Source: Paragemmobacter ruber (lineage in GTDB: Bacteria; Pseudomonadota; Alphaproteobacteria; Rhodobacterales; Rhodobacteraceae). From it: 64,000 bases of DNA. This document shows positions 39,056 through 47,495 of the stretch, piece by piece (positions within the stretch are counted from its first letter, which is position 1; each line of letters opens with the position of its first letter). Both the position numbers and the translations under genes were made by a program. A model generated the notes under the pieces. That model worked only from the letters and a program-made list of their open reading frames with translations, made no database searches and had not been told where the DNA came from. The stretch lies in assembly GCF_009908315.1 (NCBI RefSeq), contig NZ_JAAATW010000001.1, forward strand, positions 1 through 64,000, in the 5' to 3' direction.

Positions 39056-39227
39056 GCGCAGCACCTTCACCGAGGCACAGGTCAAGCGCGCCCTGAAAGC
39101 CGCCCGCCAGATCGACCCGCAGGCGGTTCTGGAACTCACCCTTGACGGTCGGATCCGCATCCTGCCACCTCAAGGCGAAACCTCCGCATCCAGCGAGGTG
39201 GATGAATGGTTCGAAAGTAATGGTTAA
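39048..39227 (+). CDS. Small protein upstream of integrase, candidate excisionase
   Basis: The 59-residue protein starts at ATG 39048, overlapping the methyltransferase-like gene by 8 bases, and its stop overlaps the integrase start by 8 bases. Sequence: TFTEAQVKRALKAARQIDPQ, then AVLELTLDGRIRILPP, a helix followed by a beta hairpin, ending with an acidic tail. Its size, position immediately before int and DNA-binding-like helix make an excisionase or recombination directionality factor likely, though no clear family signature is present. Confidence 0.55.
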   Translation: MGKRSTFTEAQVKRALKAARQIDPQAVLELTLDGRIRILPPQGETSASSEVDEWFESNG

Positions 39228-40332
39228 GGTCAGCCTGCAAGGCATCAACTGCATTAGATCGAAACTCAAGGACGGAACCGTCCGCGAGTATCACTACGCT
39301 TGGCGCGGCAAGGGCGCGCCGATGTTCTGGCGATCCGACAGCGGGGTAAAGGTCGGCTCCCCCGAATACCTCGCCGCTCTGGCCGAATGCACCCCCAAGG
39401 GCGATCTGGCGCGCGGCCAGTTCCGCGAAGTGATCCTCGCCTTCCTCGACAGTCAGGACTTCGCCAAACTCTCGCCCCGCTATCGCAAGGACATCGAAAT
39501 CAGCATCCGCCACCCAAAGAACGGGATCGATCAGAAGTTCGGCACCGCCCCCATTGCGGCCATCAGCGACCCCCGCATCCGGGGCCGGGTGCTGGCATGG
39601 CGCGACAGCATCGGCGGCAAGGTCGGGGATGATCGGGTGCGGCACCTGCAGCGCATCGTGAAATGGGGCCTAGACCGGGGCCGGATCGCGCAGAACCAGC
39701 TGGCCAACATCGCCAGCATCTACGAATCGAACCGCGCCGAAATCCTCTGGCACCCCGAGGAAATCGCCGCCTTCGAAAAGGGCGCGCCACCTCACATCGC
39801 CCGCATCCTGATCGCCGCGACAGAAACCGGCCTTCGCCCCGGCGACCTCGCCCAGCTGCGCCGCGAACATATCCACCCGACCCCCAAGGGGCAGCGGATC
39901 GTGCTCTGGACGGCCAAGGGCAAGCGCCACCGCCGCGTGGCCTCGATCCCCGTCACGCCGCGCATGGCCCAGATCATCGCGCAGGCGAAGGGCGATCACA
40001 TCATCACCAACCTTGCAGGCGAACCCTACCAGCACGGCAACTATCTGGGGGATGCAGTCAGCACATGGCGCGACAAGCTGAAACTGCGCAGCGATCTGCG
40101 CCTCTACGACGCGCGCGGCACGGCCGCCACCCGCCTGTTCCTCGCCGGTGCCGATCTAAAGGAAATCGCCACCCACATGGGATGGTCGATCAAGCACGCC
40201 TCGCAGGTAATCGAACGCTATGTGGCCCTGTCGCCCGAGATGACAGACACCCTCGCTGACAAGCTGACCAGGATTGAAACGGGAACAGTTCTGCAAAATG
40301 AACTGCAAAACGGGAACCCCAAAATCCGCTAA
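39220..40332 (+). CDS. int: Tyrosine recombinase / phage integrase
   Basis: The 370-residue integrase has an N-terminal arm/core-binding part (residues 1-170) and a catalytic domain. Catalytic positions visible are Arg206 in ETGLRPGDL, Lys233/235 in WTAKGKRHR, Arg299 in LYDARGTAATRL, His319 in THMGWS and the nucleophile Tyr334 in IERYVAL. The box II His that normally begins H-x-x-R is Tyr296 here (Y-D-A-R), a substitution that I believe recurs in integrases of this group. ATG 39220 overlaps the preceding small gene. The stop lies one base before the right attachment site, the standard int-att arrangement at tRNA genes. Confidence 0.93.
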   Translation: MVKVSLQGINCIRSKLKDGTVREYHYAWRGKGAPMFWRSDSGVKVGSPEYLAALAECTPKGDLARGQFREVILAFLDSQDFAKLSPRYRKDIEISIRHPKNGIDQKFGTAPIAAISDPRIRGRVLAWRDSIGGKVGDDRVRHLQRIVKWGLDRGRIAQNQLANIASIYESNRAEILWHPEEIAAFEKGAPPHIARILIAATETGLRPGDLAQLRREHIHPTPKGQRIVLWTAKGKRHRRVASIPVTPRMAQIIAQAKGDHIITNLAGEPYQHGNYLGDAVSTWRDKLKLRSDLRLYDARGTAATRLFLAGADLKEIATHMGWSIKHASQVIERYVALSPEMTDTLADKLTRIETGTVLQNELQNGNPKIR

Positions 40333-40333
40333 G

Positions 40334-40381
40334 TGCTGGTCGGGGCGATAGGATTCGAACCTACGACCTACGGTACCCAAA
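40334..40381. repeat. Right attachment site (48 bp, within tRNA-Pro)
   Basis: Identical over 48 bases to 6636-6683. It starts 3 bases outside the CCA end of tRNA-Pro and extends through the T-arm and variable loop into the anticodon loop. Phage DNA therefore restores the 3' part of the tRNA after integration. Confidence 0.93.
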
Positions 40382-40413
40382 ACCGTCGCGCTACCAGACT
40401 GCGCCACGCCCCG
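40337..40413 (-). tRNA. tRNA-Pro (anticodon TGG)
   Basis: The 77-base gene folds as a full cloverleaf: acceptor stem CGGGGCG with CGCCCCG, anticodon stem ACGGT/ACCGT with loop TTTGGGT (anticodon TGG), T-arm with GGTTCGAATCC, and an encoded CCA at the 3' end (40339-40337). It is intact even though the prophage lies directly beyond its 3' end, because the element carries the same 48 bases. Its original downstream sequence, with its likely terminator, is now at the left end of the prophage. Confidence 0.97.
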
Positions 40414-40482
40414 AACGCGCTTTCCTTAGCCTGTCACCGCGCCCTTGGAAAGCACCCATTCGCTGGCCTGCGCGTGGCCGCC

Positions 40483-40962
40483 TCACTCACAGGGCCAGGC
40501 GGCGATGTCCTGCGACACGGCCGGATGGCGCAACTCCGCCCCCGGCACGATGCCCATGCGCGCGGCCAGTCCGCCATTGATTTCCAGCGTGAACTGGACG
40601 CCCTCGCCGCCGTCGATCGGCGTCTCGTCCCGCGGGATCGCATTGGCATGGACCCGCGTCACCACACCCCGCGCATCGGCAAAGATCATGTCCAGCGGGA
40701 TCAATGTGTTGCGCATCCAGAACGACGCCCGGCGCGGCTGGTCGTAGACGAACAGCATGCCCGACGACATCGCCATCTGCTCGCGGAACATCAATCCGCG
40801 CGCGCGTTCGGCATCGTCATCGGCCACTTCCACGGTAAACCTCTGCTGGCCACCCGGACCACGCAGATCAACCCGATCCACCGCACAGGCCGCCGCCGCC
40901 ATCCCCGGCAGAGCCGCAGCCCATGCCGCGATCAGCCAAACTGCCGCGTTGCCGCTTCCCAT
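40483..40962 (-). CDS. DUF192 exported protein
   Basis: The 159-residue protein has a signal peptide (VWLIAAWAAALPGMAAAA) and a DUF192 domain: FTVEVADDDAERARGLMFRE, MLFVYDQPRRASFWMRNTLI, PLDMIFADARGVVTRVH. DUF192 proteins are small periplasmic or extracellular beta-rich proteins of unknown biochemical function common in alphaproteobacteria. Its ATG 40962 lies 31 bases inside the upstream cold-shock gene, so the two overlap in different frames and may be co-translated. Confidence 0.88.
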   Translation of the reverse strand: MGSGNAAVWLIAAWAAALPGMAAAACAVDRVDLRGPGGQQRFTVEVADDDAERARGLMFREQMAMSSGMLFVYDQPRRASFWMRNTLIPLDMIFADARGVVTRVHANAIPRDETPIDGGEGVQFTLEINGGLAARMGIVPGAELRHPAVSQDIAAWPCE

Positions 40963-41477
40963 GACACCACCTGCACCGCCATCCGCCCGCGCTTGCCCTC
41001 GACGATCCGCAAACAGATCGCCTCGCCCGCCTGCAGATCCGCAAAACCCGAAACGCGCAGCACCTCGATATGGATGAAGACGTCCTCGGACCGGCCGAAG
41101 ACATTGGCAAATCCAAAGCCCTTTGCCTTGTCGAACCACTTCACCCGGGCCGGTTCCAACGGCAGCCGCGCGATCTCGTCGGCGTCCACAGGCGCGCTTT
41201 CATCGCCCAGCGGAAAGGCAACGCCCTGCGGCGGTTCGATCTCCAGAACCTCCACCGCCTGGACGCCACGCTGCGTCATCTGCACCTTCACCGAAATCAC
41301 CGCACCATCCGCCACAGAGTTCTGCCCGTAATTACGCAGAACATTGGCATGGAGAAGGATATCAGCCCCGCCCTCATCCGCAACAATGAAACCGAACCCC
41401 TTACCGGGATCGAACCACTTCACCCGGCCATGCACCACGTGCACGTCCTTATCCTCATCAATCATGTCTATGGCCAT
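40932..41477 (-). CDS. Cold-shock protein with two CSD domains
   Basis: The 181-residue protein holds two cold-shock domains at about residues 15-80 and 108-175. Both carry the RNP1-type motif: KWFDPGKGFGFIVADEG in the first and KWFDKAKGFGFANVFG in the second; RNP2-type ILLHANVL and VFIHIEVL follow. Two-domain Csp proteins of this sort are usual in Rhodobacterales. They bind single-stranded RNA/DNA and act as RNA chaperones. The start at ATG 41477 is listed; M5 (41465) is possible. Confidence 0.9.
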   Translation of the reverse strand: MAIDMIDEDKDVHVVHGRVKWFDPGKGFGFIVADEGGADILLHANVLRNYGQNSVADGAVISVKVQMTQRGVQAVEVLEIEPPQGVAFPLGDESAPVDADEIARLPLEPARVKWFDKAKGFGFANVFGRSEDVFIHIEVLRVSGFADLQAGEAICLRIVEGKRGRMAVQVVSWEAATRQFG

Positions 41478-41579
41478 TCCCCAGCCGTCGTGATGGCCAC
41501 GACATGACGCTAATGTCCCGCCCGATTCAAGGACAAAATGTTAACACTTTCGAACGCGTTCATTCGCGAAGCGCGAATT

Positions 41580-42182
41580 TTACGGGTTCAGACGGGCCAC
41601 CTCCCACCCGGTATCGTTACCATTTCGCGTCCAGCGAAACCGGTCATGCAGGCGGAATTGCCCATCCGCCCAGAACTCGATCTCGAAGGGCCGGATGCGG
41701 ATTCCGCCCCAGAAGGGCGGGCGCTTCGGATTCGGTCCCTGCTCGACCGTGACCTTCGCCACTTCGGCCATCAGCGCCGCCCGCGACGACAACGGCTCGG
41801 ATTGGCGCGACGCCCAGGCGCCAAGCCTGCTTTTCAGGCTGCGACTGGCATAATAGGCATCCGCCTGCGGGCCTTCCTCGCGCTCTGTCACCCCGCGCAC
41901 GCGGATCTGGCGGTGCAGCGATTTCCAGTGCAGGACAAAGGCCGCCTTTCCGCTGGCTGCGATTTCCTGGCCCTTGCGCGAACCGTAGTTGGTGTAGAAG
42001 ACAAAGGCATCTGCCTCGATTTCCTTCAGCAGAACCATTCTCACATTGGGAAATCCCGCCGCATCCACCGTGGCCAGCGCGATGGCATTCGGATCGTTCG
42101 GCTCCAGCGGCTCAGCCTCGGCCAACCAAGCCCGGGCGATGGCAAAGGGATCCTCGCCTGCAAAAATTCCGCTTCTGTCCAT
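41580..42182 (-). CDS. pdxH: Pyridoxamine 5'-phosphate oxidase
   Basis: At 200 residues it matches PdxH, the FMN enzyme that oxidises pyridoxamine/pyridoxine 5'-phosphate to pyridoxal 5'-phosphate. Conserved blocks: [54 protein letters not shown] (FMN and substrate contacts) and the C-terminal [17 protein letters not shown] and RLHDRFRW. It is divergent from fabI with a 111-bp intergenic promoter region. Confidence 0.94.
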   Translation of the reverse strand: MDRSGIFAGEDPFAIARAWLAEAEPLEPNDPNAIALATVDAAGFPNVRMVLLKEIEADAFVFYTNYGSRKGQEIAASGKAAFVLHWKSLHRQIRVRGVTEREEGPQADAYYASRSLKSRLGAWASRQSEPLSSRAALMAEVAKVTVEQGPNPKRPPFWGGIRIRPFEIEFWADGQFRLHDRFRWTRNGNDTGWEVARLNP

Positions 42183-42293
42183 GATGTCCTTGCACTTCCC
42201 TCTCGCGCGGCGGGCGACCGGGCCACCCTTGATGCAGCCGGACGGATCGCCTACACGTCAACCTCAACACAAAGGGTGGGCGAGGGACAGGCA

Positions 42294-43121
42294 ATGTCAA
42301 CCGGACTTATGGCAGGAAAGCGCGGTCTCATCATGGGGCTGGCCAATGACAAATCCATCGCCTGGGGCATCGCCAAGACGCTGGCCGATCATGGCGCCGA
42401 ACTGGCCTTTTCCTATCAGGGCGAAGCGCTGAAAAAGCGTGTCGAGCCGCTCGCCGCCTCGGTCGGCACGCCGCTTCTGTTTGAATGTGACGTGGCCTCC
42501 GAAGAGTCGATGGATGCCCTCTTCGCGGGCCTCAAGGATCACTGGGGGCAGATTGATTTCGTCGTCCACGCGATCGGCTTTTCCGACAAGAACGAACTGC
42601 GCGGCCGCTATGTCGATACGACGCGCGCCAATTTCCTGATGACGATGGACATCTCCGTCTATTCCTTCACCGCCATCTGCCAGCGCGCCGCCGCCCTCAT
42701 GCCTGCGGGCGGATCGCTCCTCACGCTCACCTATTACGGGGCGGAAAAGGTCATGCCGCATTACAACGTGATGGGTCTGGCCAAGGCCGCGCTGGAATCG
42801 AGCGTCAAATACATCGCCGAAGACCTCGGCAAGGACGGCATCCGCGTCAATGCCATCTCGGCCGGGCCGATCAAGACGCTGGCCGCATCGGGGATCGGCG
42901 ATTTCCGCTACATCATGAAGTGGAACGAGTTGAACTCTCCCCTCCGCCGCAACGTCACGCAGGAAGAAGTGGGCAAGGCCGCGCTGTACCTTCTGTCCGA
43001 TCTCGGCTCGGGCACCACGGGCGAGAACCTGCATGTCGATGCGGGCTACCACGTTGTCGGGATGAAAGCGGTGGATGCCCCCGATATTGATGCCGTGACG
43101 GGCCGGAACGGCAAGGAATGA
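42294..43121 (+). CDS. fabI: Enoyl-[acyl-carrier-protein] reductase (NADH) FabI
   Basis: The 275-residue short-chain dehydrogenase has GKRGLIMGLANDKSIAWGIA (nucleotide-binding region of FabI), FECDVASEESMDALF, IDFVVHAIGFSDKNELRGRY, the catalytic Y-x6-K in LTYYGAEKVMPHYNVMGLAK, and VNAISAGPIKTLAASGIGDF. FabI reduces trans-2-enoyl-ACP in the last step of each fatty-acid elongation cycle. ATG 42294 gives the usual MSTGLMAGKRGLIMG start. The stop overlaps the next gene (ATGA). Confidence 0.95.
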   Translation: MSTGLMAGKRGLIMGLANDKSIAWGIAKTLADHGAELAFSYQGEALKKRVEPLAASVGTPLLFECDVASEESMDALFAGLKDHWGQIDFVVHAIGFSDKNELRGRYVDTTRANFLMTMDISVYSFTAICQRAAALMPAGGSLLTLTYYGAEKVMPHYNVMGLAKAALESSVKYIAEDLGKDGIRVNAISAGPIKTLAASGIGDFRYIMKWNELNSPLRRNVTQEEVGKAALYLLSDLGSGTTGENLHVDAGYHVVGMKAVDAPDIDAVTGRNGKE

Positions 43122-43732
43122 CGCTGGCGGCCTTCCTCGCCTTCGCGGGCCTCGTGATCTTTGCCGCCATCTCGCCGGGGCCTGCGGTCCTGATGTCCGC
43201 CCGCACCGGCCTGACCGAAGGCTTCCGCACGGGCCTGATGCTGGCGATGGGGATCGGCGCGGGCGCGGTGGTCTGGGCCGCGGCCGCGATGTTCGGCCTG
43301 AACCTCCTGTTTGCCGCTGCCCCCGCGCTCCTCTGGGCGCTGAAGCTGGGCGGCGCGGCCTATCTGATCTGGATGGCCGTCCATCTGTGGCGCGATGCCA
43401 AGACCCCGCTCATCACCGAAGACAGCCGCCCCCTGCCCCGCTCCGCCCTGTCGGCCTTCCGGCTCGGCCTTTTCACGCAACTGGCCAACCCGAAGCCCGC
43501 CGTGATGTTCTCGGCCATCTTCCTCGGCACCGTGCCGCAGGGCACGCCGCTCTGGGTCTATGCCGCGCTCTTGGCGCTGATCTTCACCGCCGAAACCGCG
43601 TGGAACACGCTCGTCGCCCGCATCTTCAGCCTTGATGGCACCCGCGCCCGCTATATCAGCCTGAAAACCGTCATCGACCGCAGCTTCGGCGGCCTGCTCG
43701 CCCTGCTCGGGATCAAGCTCGCCGCCACCTGA
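43118..43732 (+). CDS. LysE/RhtB-family amino-acid exporter
   Basis: The 204-residue membrane protein has about six hydrophobic segments and the LysE-family signature near its start: [35 protein letters not shown] and [20 protein letters not shown] are further family hallmarks. It likely exports amino acids or related metabolites. It is coupled by ATGA to fabI. Substrate cannot be told. Confidence 0.9.
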   Translation: MTLAAFLAFAGLVIFAAISPGPAVLMSARTGLTEGFRTGLMLAMGIGAGAVVWAAAAMFGLNLLFAAAPALLWALKLGGAAYLIWMAVHLWRDAKTPLITEDSRPLPRSALSAFRLGLFTQLANPKPAVMFSAIFLGTVPQGTPLWVYAALLALIFTAETAWNTLVARIFSLDGTRARYISLKTVIDRSFGGLLALLGIKLAAT

Positions 43733-43745
43733 AAGGGAACCGCCC

Positions 43746-44255
43746 ATGTCCGCCGAACGCCTGCCGCATGAAAAAGGCTTCCATGTCAGCTGGGACCAGA
43801 TCCACCGCGATGCCCGCGCGCTGGCCTGGCGGCTGGATGGCAAGGGCCCGGGCGAAGGCGGGGTCTGGAAGGCCGTGGTCGGCATCACGCGCGGCGGCCT
43901 TGTGCCCGCAATGATCGTCAGCCGCGAGTTGGACATCCGCGTGGTGGATACGATCAGCGTGAAATCCTACAACCATCAGGCCCAGACCGAGGCCCGCGTC
44001 ACCAAGGCCCCACAAGAAGATCTGATGGGCGACGGCACTGGCATCCTGATCGTCGATGATCTGGTGGACAGCGGCAAGACGCTGGAACTTGTCCGCCGCC
44101 TCTACCCCAAGGCGCATTTCGCCACCGTCTATGCCAAGCCCCACGGCAAGCCGCAGGTCGATACCTATGTGACCGAGGTCAGCCAGGACACCTGGATCTT
44201 CTTCCCCTGGGACATGGCGCTGCAATACGTCCAACCCTTCCGCGGCACCGACTGA
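43746..44255 (+). CDS. gpt: Xanthine(-guanine) phosphoribosyltransferase
   Basis: The 169-residue enzyme has [20 protein letters not shown] at the N-terminal side and the PRPP-binding motif [18 protein letters not shown]. The C-terminal part ([14 protein letters not shown]) with an aromatic WxF-type purine clamp fits the Gpt family. It converts guanine or xanthine with PRPP to the nucleotide in purine salvage. Short distance (13 bp) to the LysE gene suggests co-transcription. Confidence 0.93.
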   Translation: MSAERLPHEKGFHVSWDQIHRDARALAWRLDGKGPGEGGVWKAVVGITRGGLVPAMIVSRELDIRVVDTISVKSYNHQAQTEARVTKAPQEDLMGDGTGILIVDDLVDSGKTLELVRRLYPKAHFATVYAKPHGKPQVDTYVTEVSQDTWIFFPWDMALQYVQPFRGTD

Positions 44256-44288
44256 CCCGAGCCGCACGCCCGGCTCCAACCGCGAAAG

Positions 44289-44342
44289 ATGGGTATTTTT
44301 GCCAAGATGAAGCTGCCGTTTCACCTTGGTCCAAATACCCAT
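44289..44342. terminator. Long hairpin after gpt
   Basis: ATGGGTATTT (44289-44298) pairs perfectly with AAATACCCAT (44333-44342); inside, CCAAGATGAA and TTTCACCTTGG pair imperfectly. The long two-part stem lies downstream of gpt and probably terminates its transcript. Similar ...GGGTATTTTTGCCAAGATGAAG elements are, to my recollection, frequent in intergenic regions of Rhodobacterales. Confidence 0.6.
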
Positions 44343-44491
44343 GCGACGCCGCCCACCCGCGCCGCCGCCCGTCCTTTTGCGCAAAGGCCCCTGCCAGCCT
44401 GTCGCAAAGGCGCAGCGGATCGTGCAAATCGGCAGTCGCAGCCCGCCCGATCCGCCCCTATCCTGCCCCCATAGCAAGACCGGAGCCTGCA

Positions 44492-45670
44492 ATGTCCCTG
44501 CTTCTGAACCCCGCCATGGCTGCCACCTTCCCGCCCCCGGTGATGGAGGCGCGGCGCTGGCTGCAGGGGGCGACCTTCCCGCCCGACCGCCCGCTTCTGA
44601 ACATCAGCCAGGCCGCCCCCGTCGATCCCCCGCCCCTCGGCCTGCGGCAGGCGCTGGCCGATGCCGCGCTTAACAACGATGCCGCCCATCTCTACGGCCC
44701 CGTCCTCGGCCTGCCCGAACTGCGGGCCGAAATCGCCGCGCAATGGTCCGCCGCCTATGGTGGTGCGATCCGCGACGACCAAACCGCCATCACCCAGGGC
44801 TGCAATCAGGCCTTCACCGCCGTCCTGTCCACCCTCGCGGGCGCGGGCGACGAGGTGATCCTGCCCACGCCCTGGTATTTCAACCACAAGATGTGGCTCG
44901 ATATGCAGGGGGTGACAGCCGTCCCCCTGCCCGCAGGCCCCGGCCTGATTCCGCAGGCCGAGGCCGCCGCCCACCTCGTCACCCCCCGCACGCGCGCCAT
45001 CGTGCTGGTCAGCCCCAACAATCCCGGCGGGGTGGAATACCCGGCCGAAACGCTGGCCGCCTTCCGCGATCTCGCCCGCGCCCACAAGCTCGCCCTGATC
45101 GTTGATGAAACCTATCGCGACTTCGACGCGCGCACGGGCCGCCCGCATGACCTGTTTGCCGATCCCGACTGGGACGACACGCTGATCCAGCTTTACAGCT
45201 TTTCCAAGGCCTACCGCCTGACCGGCCACCGCGTCGGCGCCATCGTCGCCAGCACCGCCCGTCTGGCCGAGGTGGAGAAATTCCTCGACACCGTCGCCAT
45301 CTGCCCCAGCCAGCTGGGCCAGATCGGCGCGCTCTGGGGGATGCGCAACCTTGCGCAATGGGTGGCGGGGGAACGCGACGAGATCCTCGCCCGCCGCGCC
45401 GCCATGACCGGGGGCTTTGCCGCCCTGCCCGACTGGAAACTCCTCGGCTGCGGGGCCTATTTCGCCTATGTCGAACACCCCTTTGCCATGCCCTCCCCCG
45501 ACCTTGCCAAACGCCTCGTGCACGAAGCCTCGCTCCTCATGCTGCCCGGCACCATGTTCCAGCCCGACACCCACCCCGAAGGCGCGCGCCAGTTGCGCAT
45601 CGCCTTCGCCAACATAGACGCGGGCGGCATCGCCGAGATGTTCCGCAGGCTTGCCGCCTTCCGCGCCTGA
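44492..45670 (+). CDS. PLP-dependent aminotransferase class I/II
   Basis: The 392-residue fold-type I aminotransferase has AITQGCNQAFTAVLS (cofactor phosphate region), VLVSPNNPGGVEYPAETLAA, LIVDETYRDFD, and the PLP lysine in YSFSKAYRLTGHRVGAIV. The C-terminal part is complete. It probably transaminates an amino acid or 2-oxo acid; the exact substrate is not evident. It stands alone between gpt and an RTX gene. Confidence 0.9.
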   Translation: MSLLLNPAMAATFPPPVMEARRWLQGATFPPDRPLLNISQAAPVDPPPLGLRQALADAALNNDAAHLYGPVLGLPELRAEIAAQWSAAYGGAIRDDQTAITQGCNQAFTAVLSTLAGAGDEVILPTPWYFNHKMWLDMQGVTAVPLPAGPGLIPQAEAAAHLVTPRTRAIVLVSPNNPGGVEYPAETLAAFRDLARAHKLALIVDETYRDFDARTGRPHDLFADPDWDDTLIQLYSFSKAYRLTGHRVGAIVASTARLAEVEKFLDTVAICPSQLGQIGALWGMRNLAQWVAGERDEILARRAAMTGGFAALPDWKLLGCGAYFAYVEHPFAMPSPDLAKRLVHEASLLMLPGTMFQPDTHPEGARQLRIAFANIDAGGIAEMFRRLAAFRA

Positions 45671-45846
45671 CGATCTGGCGGGGGCAGCACCCGCCACAGG
45701 GCATCAGGTCGCTTGACGCAAGGGCAAGGCGGGGGCATCCTGAGTTCCTTCTCGCATCTTTGCGGGGGTGCGTCGTCCTGTGGGCGGGCAAACCCCCATC
45801 GAACTGCCCCTGTTTTCCCGGTTTTTTGGTCAAATGGTGCCCGCAG

Positions 45847-47343
45847 ATGCCCTTCATCCCTTCCAGCGATATCATCACGGCCTTTTCGGCGGTCACGAAT
45901 GGCGACCTTGCCAACAACGACTATCTGCTCCTGCGTCCCGGGATCGACATCGTCAGCACGGGGGCCGTCGGTATCGACACCACCTTTTCCGTGCTGCGAC
46001 TGGATTTGAACGGCCATGTCTTCGGCGCGAGCCGGGCCATAGCGCTCGACTCCTCGGTCGATACCCCATTCGACTATACCATGCGGGTCGGTGCATCGGG
46101 CGAGTTGGTCTCAGACCGCCTTCAGGCGCTCTATGTCGGATCCAACTTCGATCTCGCATCCCCGGCGGGCAACCGGATCAGCCTGATCAACGACGGGCGT
46201 ATCACCGGGCTGGGAAATGGCGGGGCTTTCCTTTTCGCGGCGGAAACCGCGTCGGTCGTGAATGGCGGGACGATCGAGTCGCTCTCTCGCGGTAACATCT
46301 TTCAGGCGGCGCTCTACTTCTTTGCCGTCCAGACCGCATCGGTGATGAACACCGGAACGATCCGGTCCACCGCGCTGCCCCCCGCGCTGGATGGCGGCGC
46401 CGTCTACTTCGGTCAGGACAGCGGCAGTCTCGCGCTCGTCAATCACGGCACGATCTTCAGCCCGGCCAATGCCATCGTATCGGATGCCACATTGTCGGAC
46501 GATGTTTCCAACTTCGGCACCATCTCGGGCAATGTCGTTCTGTCAGACGGCGCGCAATCGGTGATGTTCAACGCTGGCAGCATCCTCGGCACGGTCGATC
46601 TGCGCGGCGGGAACGACAACTACCGCGCCGGGGCGAACGGAACTGTCAGCGAGGGGGTCTTCGGTGGCGCAGGCAACGACACGCTGTCCGGGGGCGGCCT
46701 CGATGACCTGCTCTATGGTGACGTCGGCTTTGATCGTCTGATCGGCGGGGCGGGCGATGATGTGCAAAACGGCGGCGCCAATAACGACACGCTGCTGGGC
46801 GGCGCGGGGGACGACACGCTCGACGGCGGCGACAACACCGATTTTCTGCGCGGCGGGGCGGGCGATGACAGCCTGTTCGGCCAGATCGGCTTTGACAGCC
46901 TCTTCGGCGGCGCGGGCGACGATGCGGCCTTCGGCGGCACGCTGGACGATCTGCTCGATGGCGGGGCGGGCGATGACACGCTTCTGGGCGAAAGCCGCAA
47001 CGACACGCTGCTCGGGGCCAAGGGCGAAGACAGCCTCGATGGCGGCGAAGGCAATGACCGGCTGGACGGCGGGCGCGGCGATGACACGCTGACCGGCGGG
47101 ACGGGCCTTGATGTCTTCGTCTTCGCCCCCGGCGGCGGGGCCGATCTGGTGACCGATTATGTGGACGGGCAGGATCGCATCGACCTCGCCGCCCATTATT
47201 TCACAAGCTTTGCCGACATGCTGACCGAGGCCACGCTGGTCGCCGTGGCGGGGGGCGTTCGGATCAGTTTCGATACGGGCAACGTGGTGATCCTGCAAGG
47301 CGCCACGCTGGCGGGCCTGACGGCCACGGATTTCCTGTTCTAG
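45847..47343 (+). CDS. RTX calcium-binding secreted protein
   Basis: The 498-residue protein has a beta-solenoid-like N-terminal half (repeated VNGGTIES, MNTGTIRS, VNHGTIFS units, about residues 130-240) and a C-terminal block of RTX nonapeptides (GGAGNDTLS, GGAGDDVQNGGANNDTLL, GGAGDDTLDGG; about residues 275-415). Each nonapeptide block binds Ca2+ after secretion. The end ATLAGLTATDFLF is typical of type I secretion signals. It has no recognisable enzyme domain and no linked transporter genes in the window. ATG 45847 is chosen; upstream in-frame sequence is not protein-like. Confidence 0.85.
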   Translation: MPFIPSSDIITAFSAVTNGDLANNDYLLLRPGIDIVSTGAVGIDTTFSVLRLDLNGHVFGASRAIALDSSVDTPFDYTMRVGASGELVSDRLQALYVGSNFDLASPAGNRISLINDGRITGLGNGGAFLFAAETASVVNGGTIESLSRGNIFQAALYFFAVQTASVMNTGTIRSTALPPALDGGAVYFGQDSGSLALVNHGTIFSPANAIVSDATLSDDVSNFGTISGNVVLSDGAQSVMFNAGSILGTVDLRGGNDNYRAGANGTVSEGVFGGAGNDTLSGGGLDDLLYGDVGFDRLIGGAGDDVQNGGANNDTLLGGAGDDTLDGGDNTDFLRGGAGDDSLFGQIGFDSLFGGAGDDAAFGGTLDDLLDGGAGDDTLLGESRNDTLLGAKGEDSLDGGEGNDRLDGGRGDDTLTGGTGLDVFVFAPGGGADLVTDYVDGQDRIDLAAHYFTSFADMLTEATLVAVAGGVRISFDTGNVVILQGATLAGLTATDFLF

Positions 47344-47495
47344 CCGCGCCATCACCCCGGCACCGCGCATCGGGCCTGTCACCCCGCGAAAGGGTGATCC
47401 TTTGCGCAGCCCTGCCGCCGCAGCGCCGCTTGCCCCCCGCGCCGCGACCCACTAGACACGCGGTGATCCTGTTCCAGCCCGCAAAGGCACGACCG

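Larger units (their letters stand above)
6636..40381. mobile_element. Complete tRNA-Pro-integrated prophage, about 33.7 kb (siphovirus-like)
   Basis: A perfect 48-bp direct repeat (6636-6683 and 40334-40381) bounds a block holding an integrase next to the right repeat, a cI/cro-like switch, replication genes, terminase, portal, protease, capsid, head-tail connectors, tail tube, tape measure, tail hub and lysis genes. The right repeat is the 3' part of an intact tRNA-Pro; the left repeat is the displaced tRNA tail. Unit length from left repeat start to right repeat start is 33,698 bp. All expected siphovirus modules are present and none is visibly broken, so the element could be functional. 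Long non-contractile tail type is inferred from the tape measure/tail tube set and the absence of sheath genes. Confidence 0.95.

Noticed and set aside
46660-47100. Repetitive DNA that could look like a repeat array or CRISPR
   Set aside because: The periodicity is 27 bp coding for RTX nonapeptides (GGAGDDTLx); units are degenerate and have no spacers. No CRISPR array or cas gene is seen in the window.
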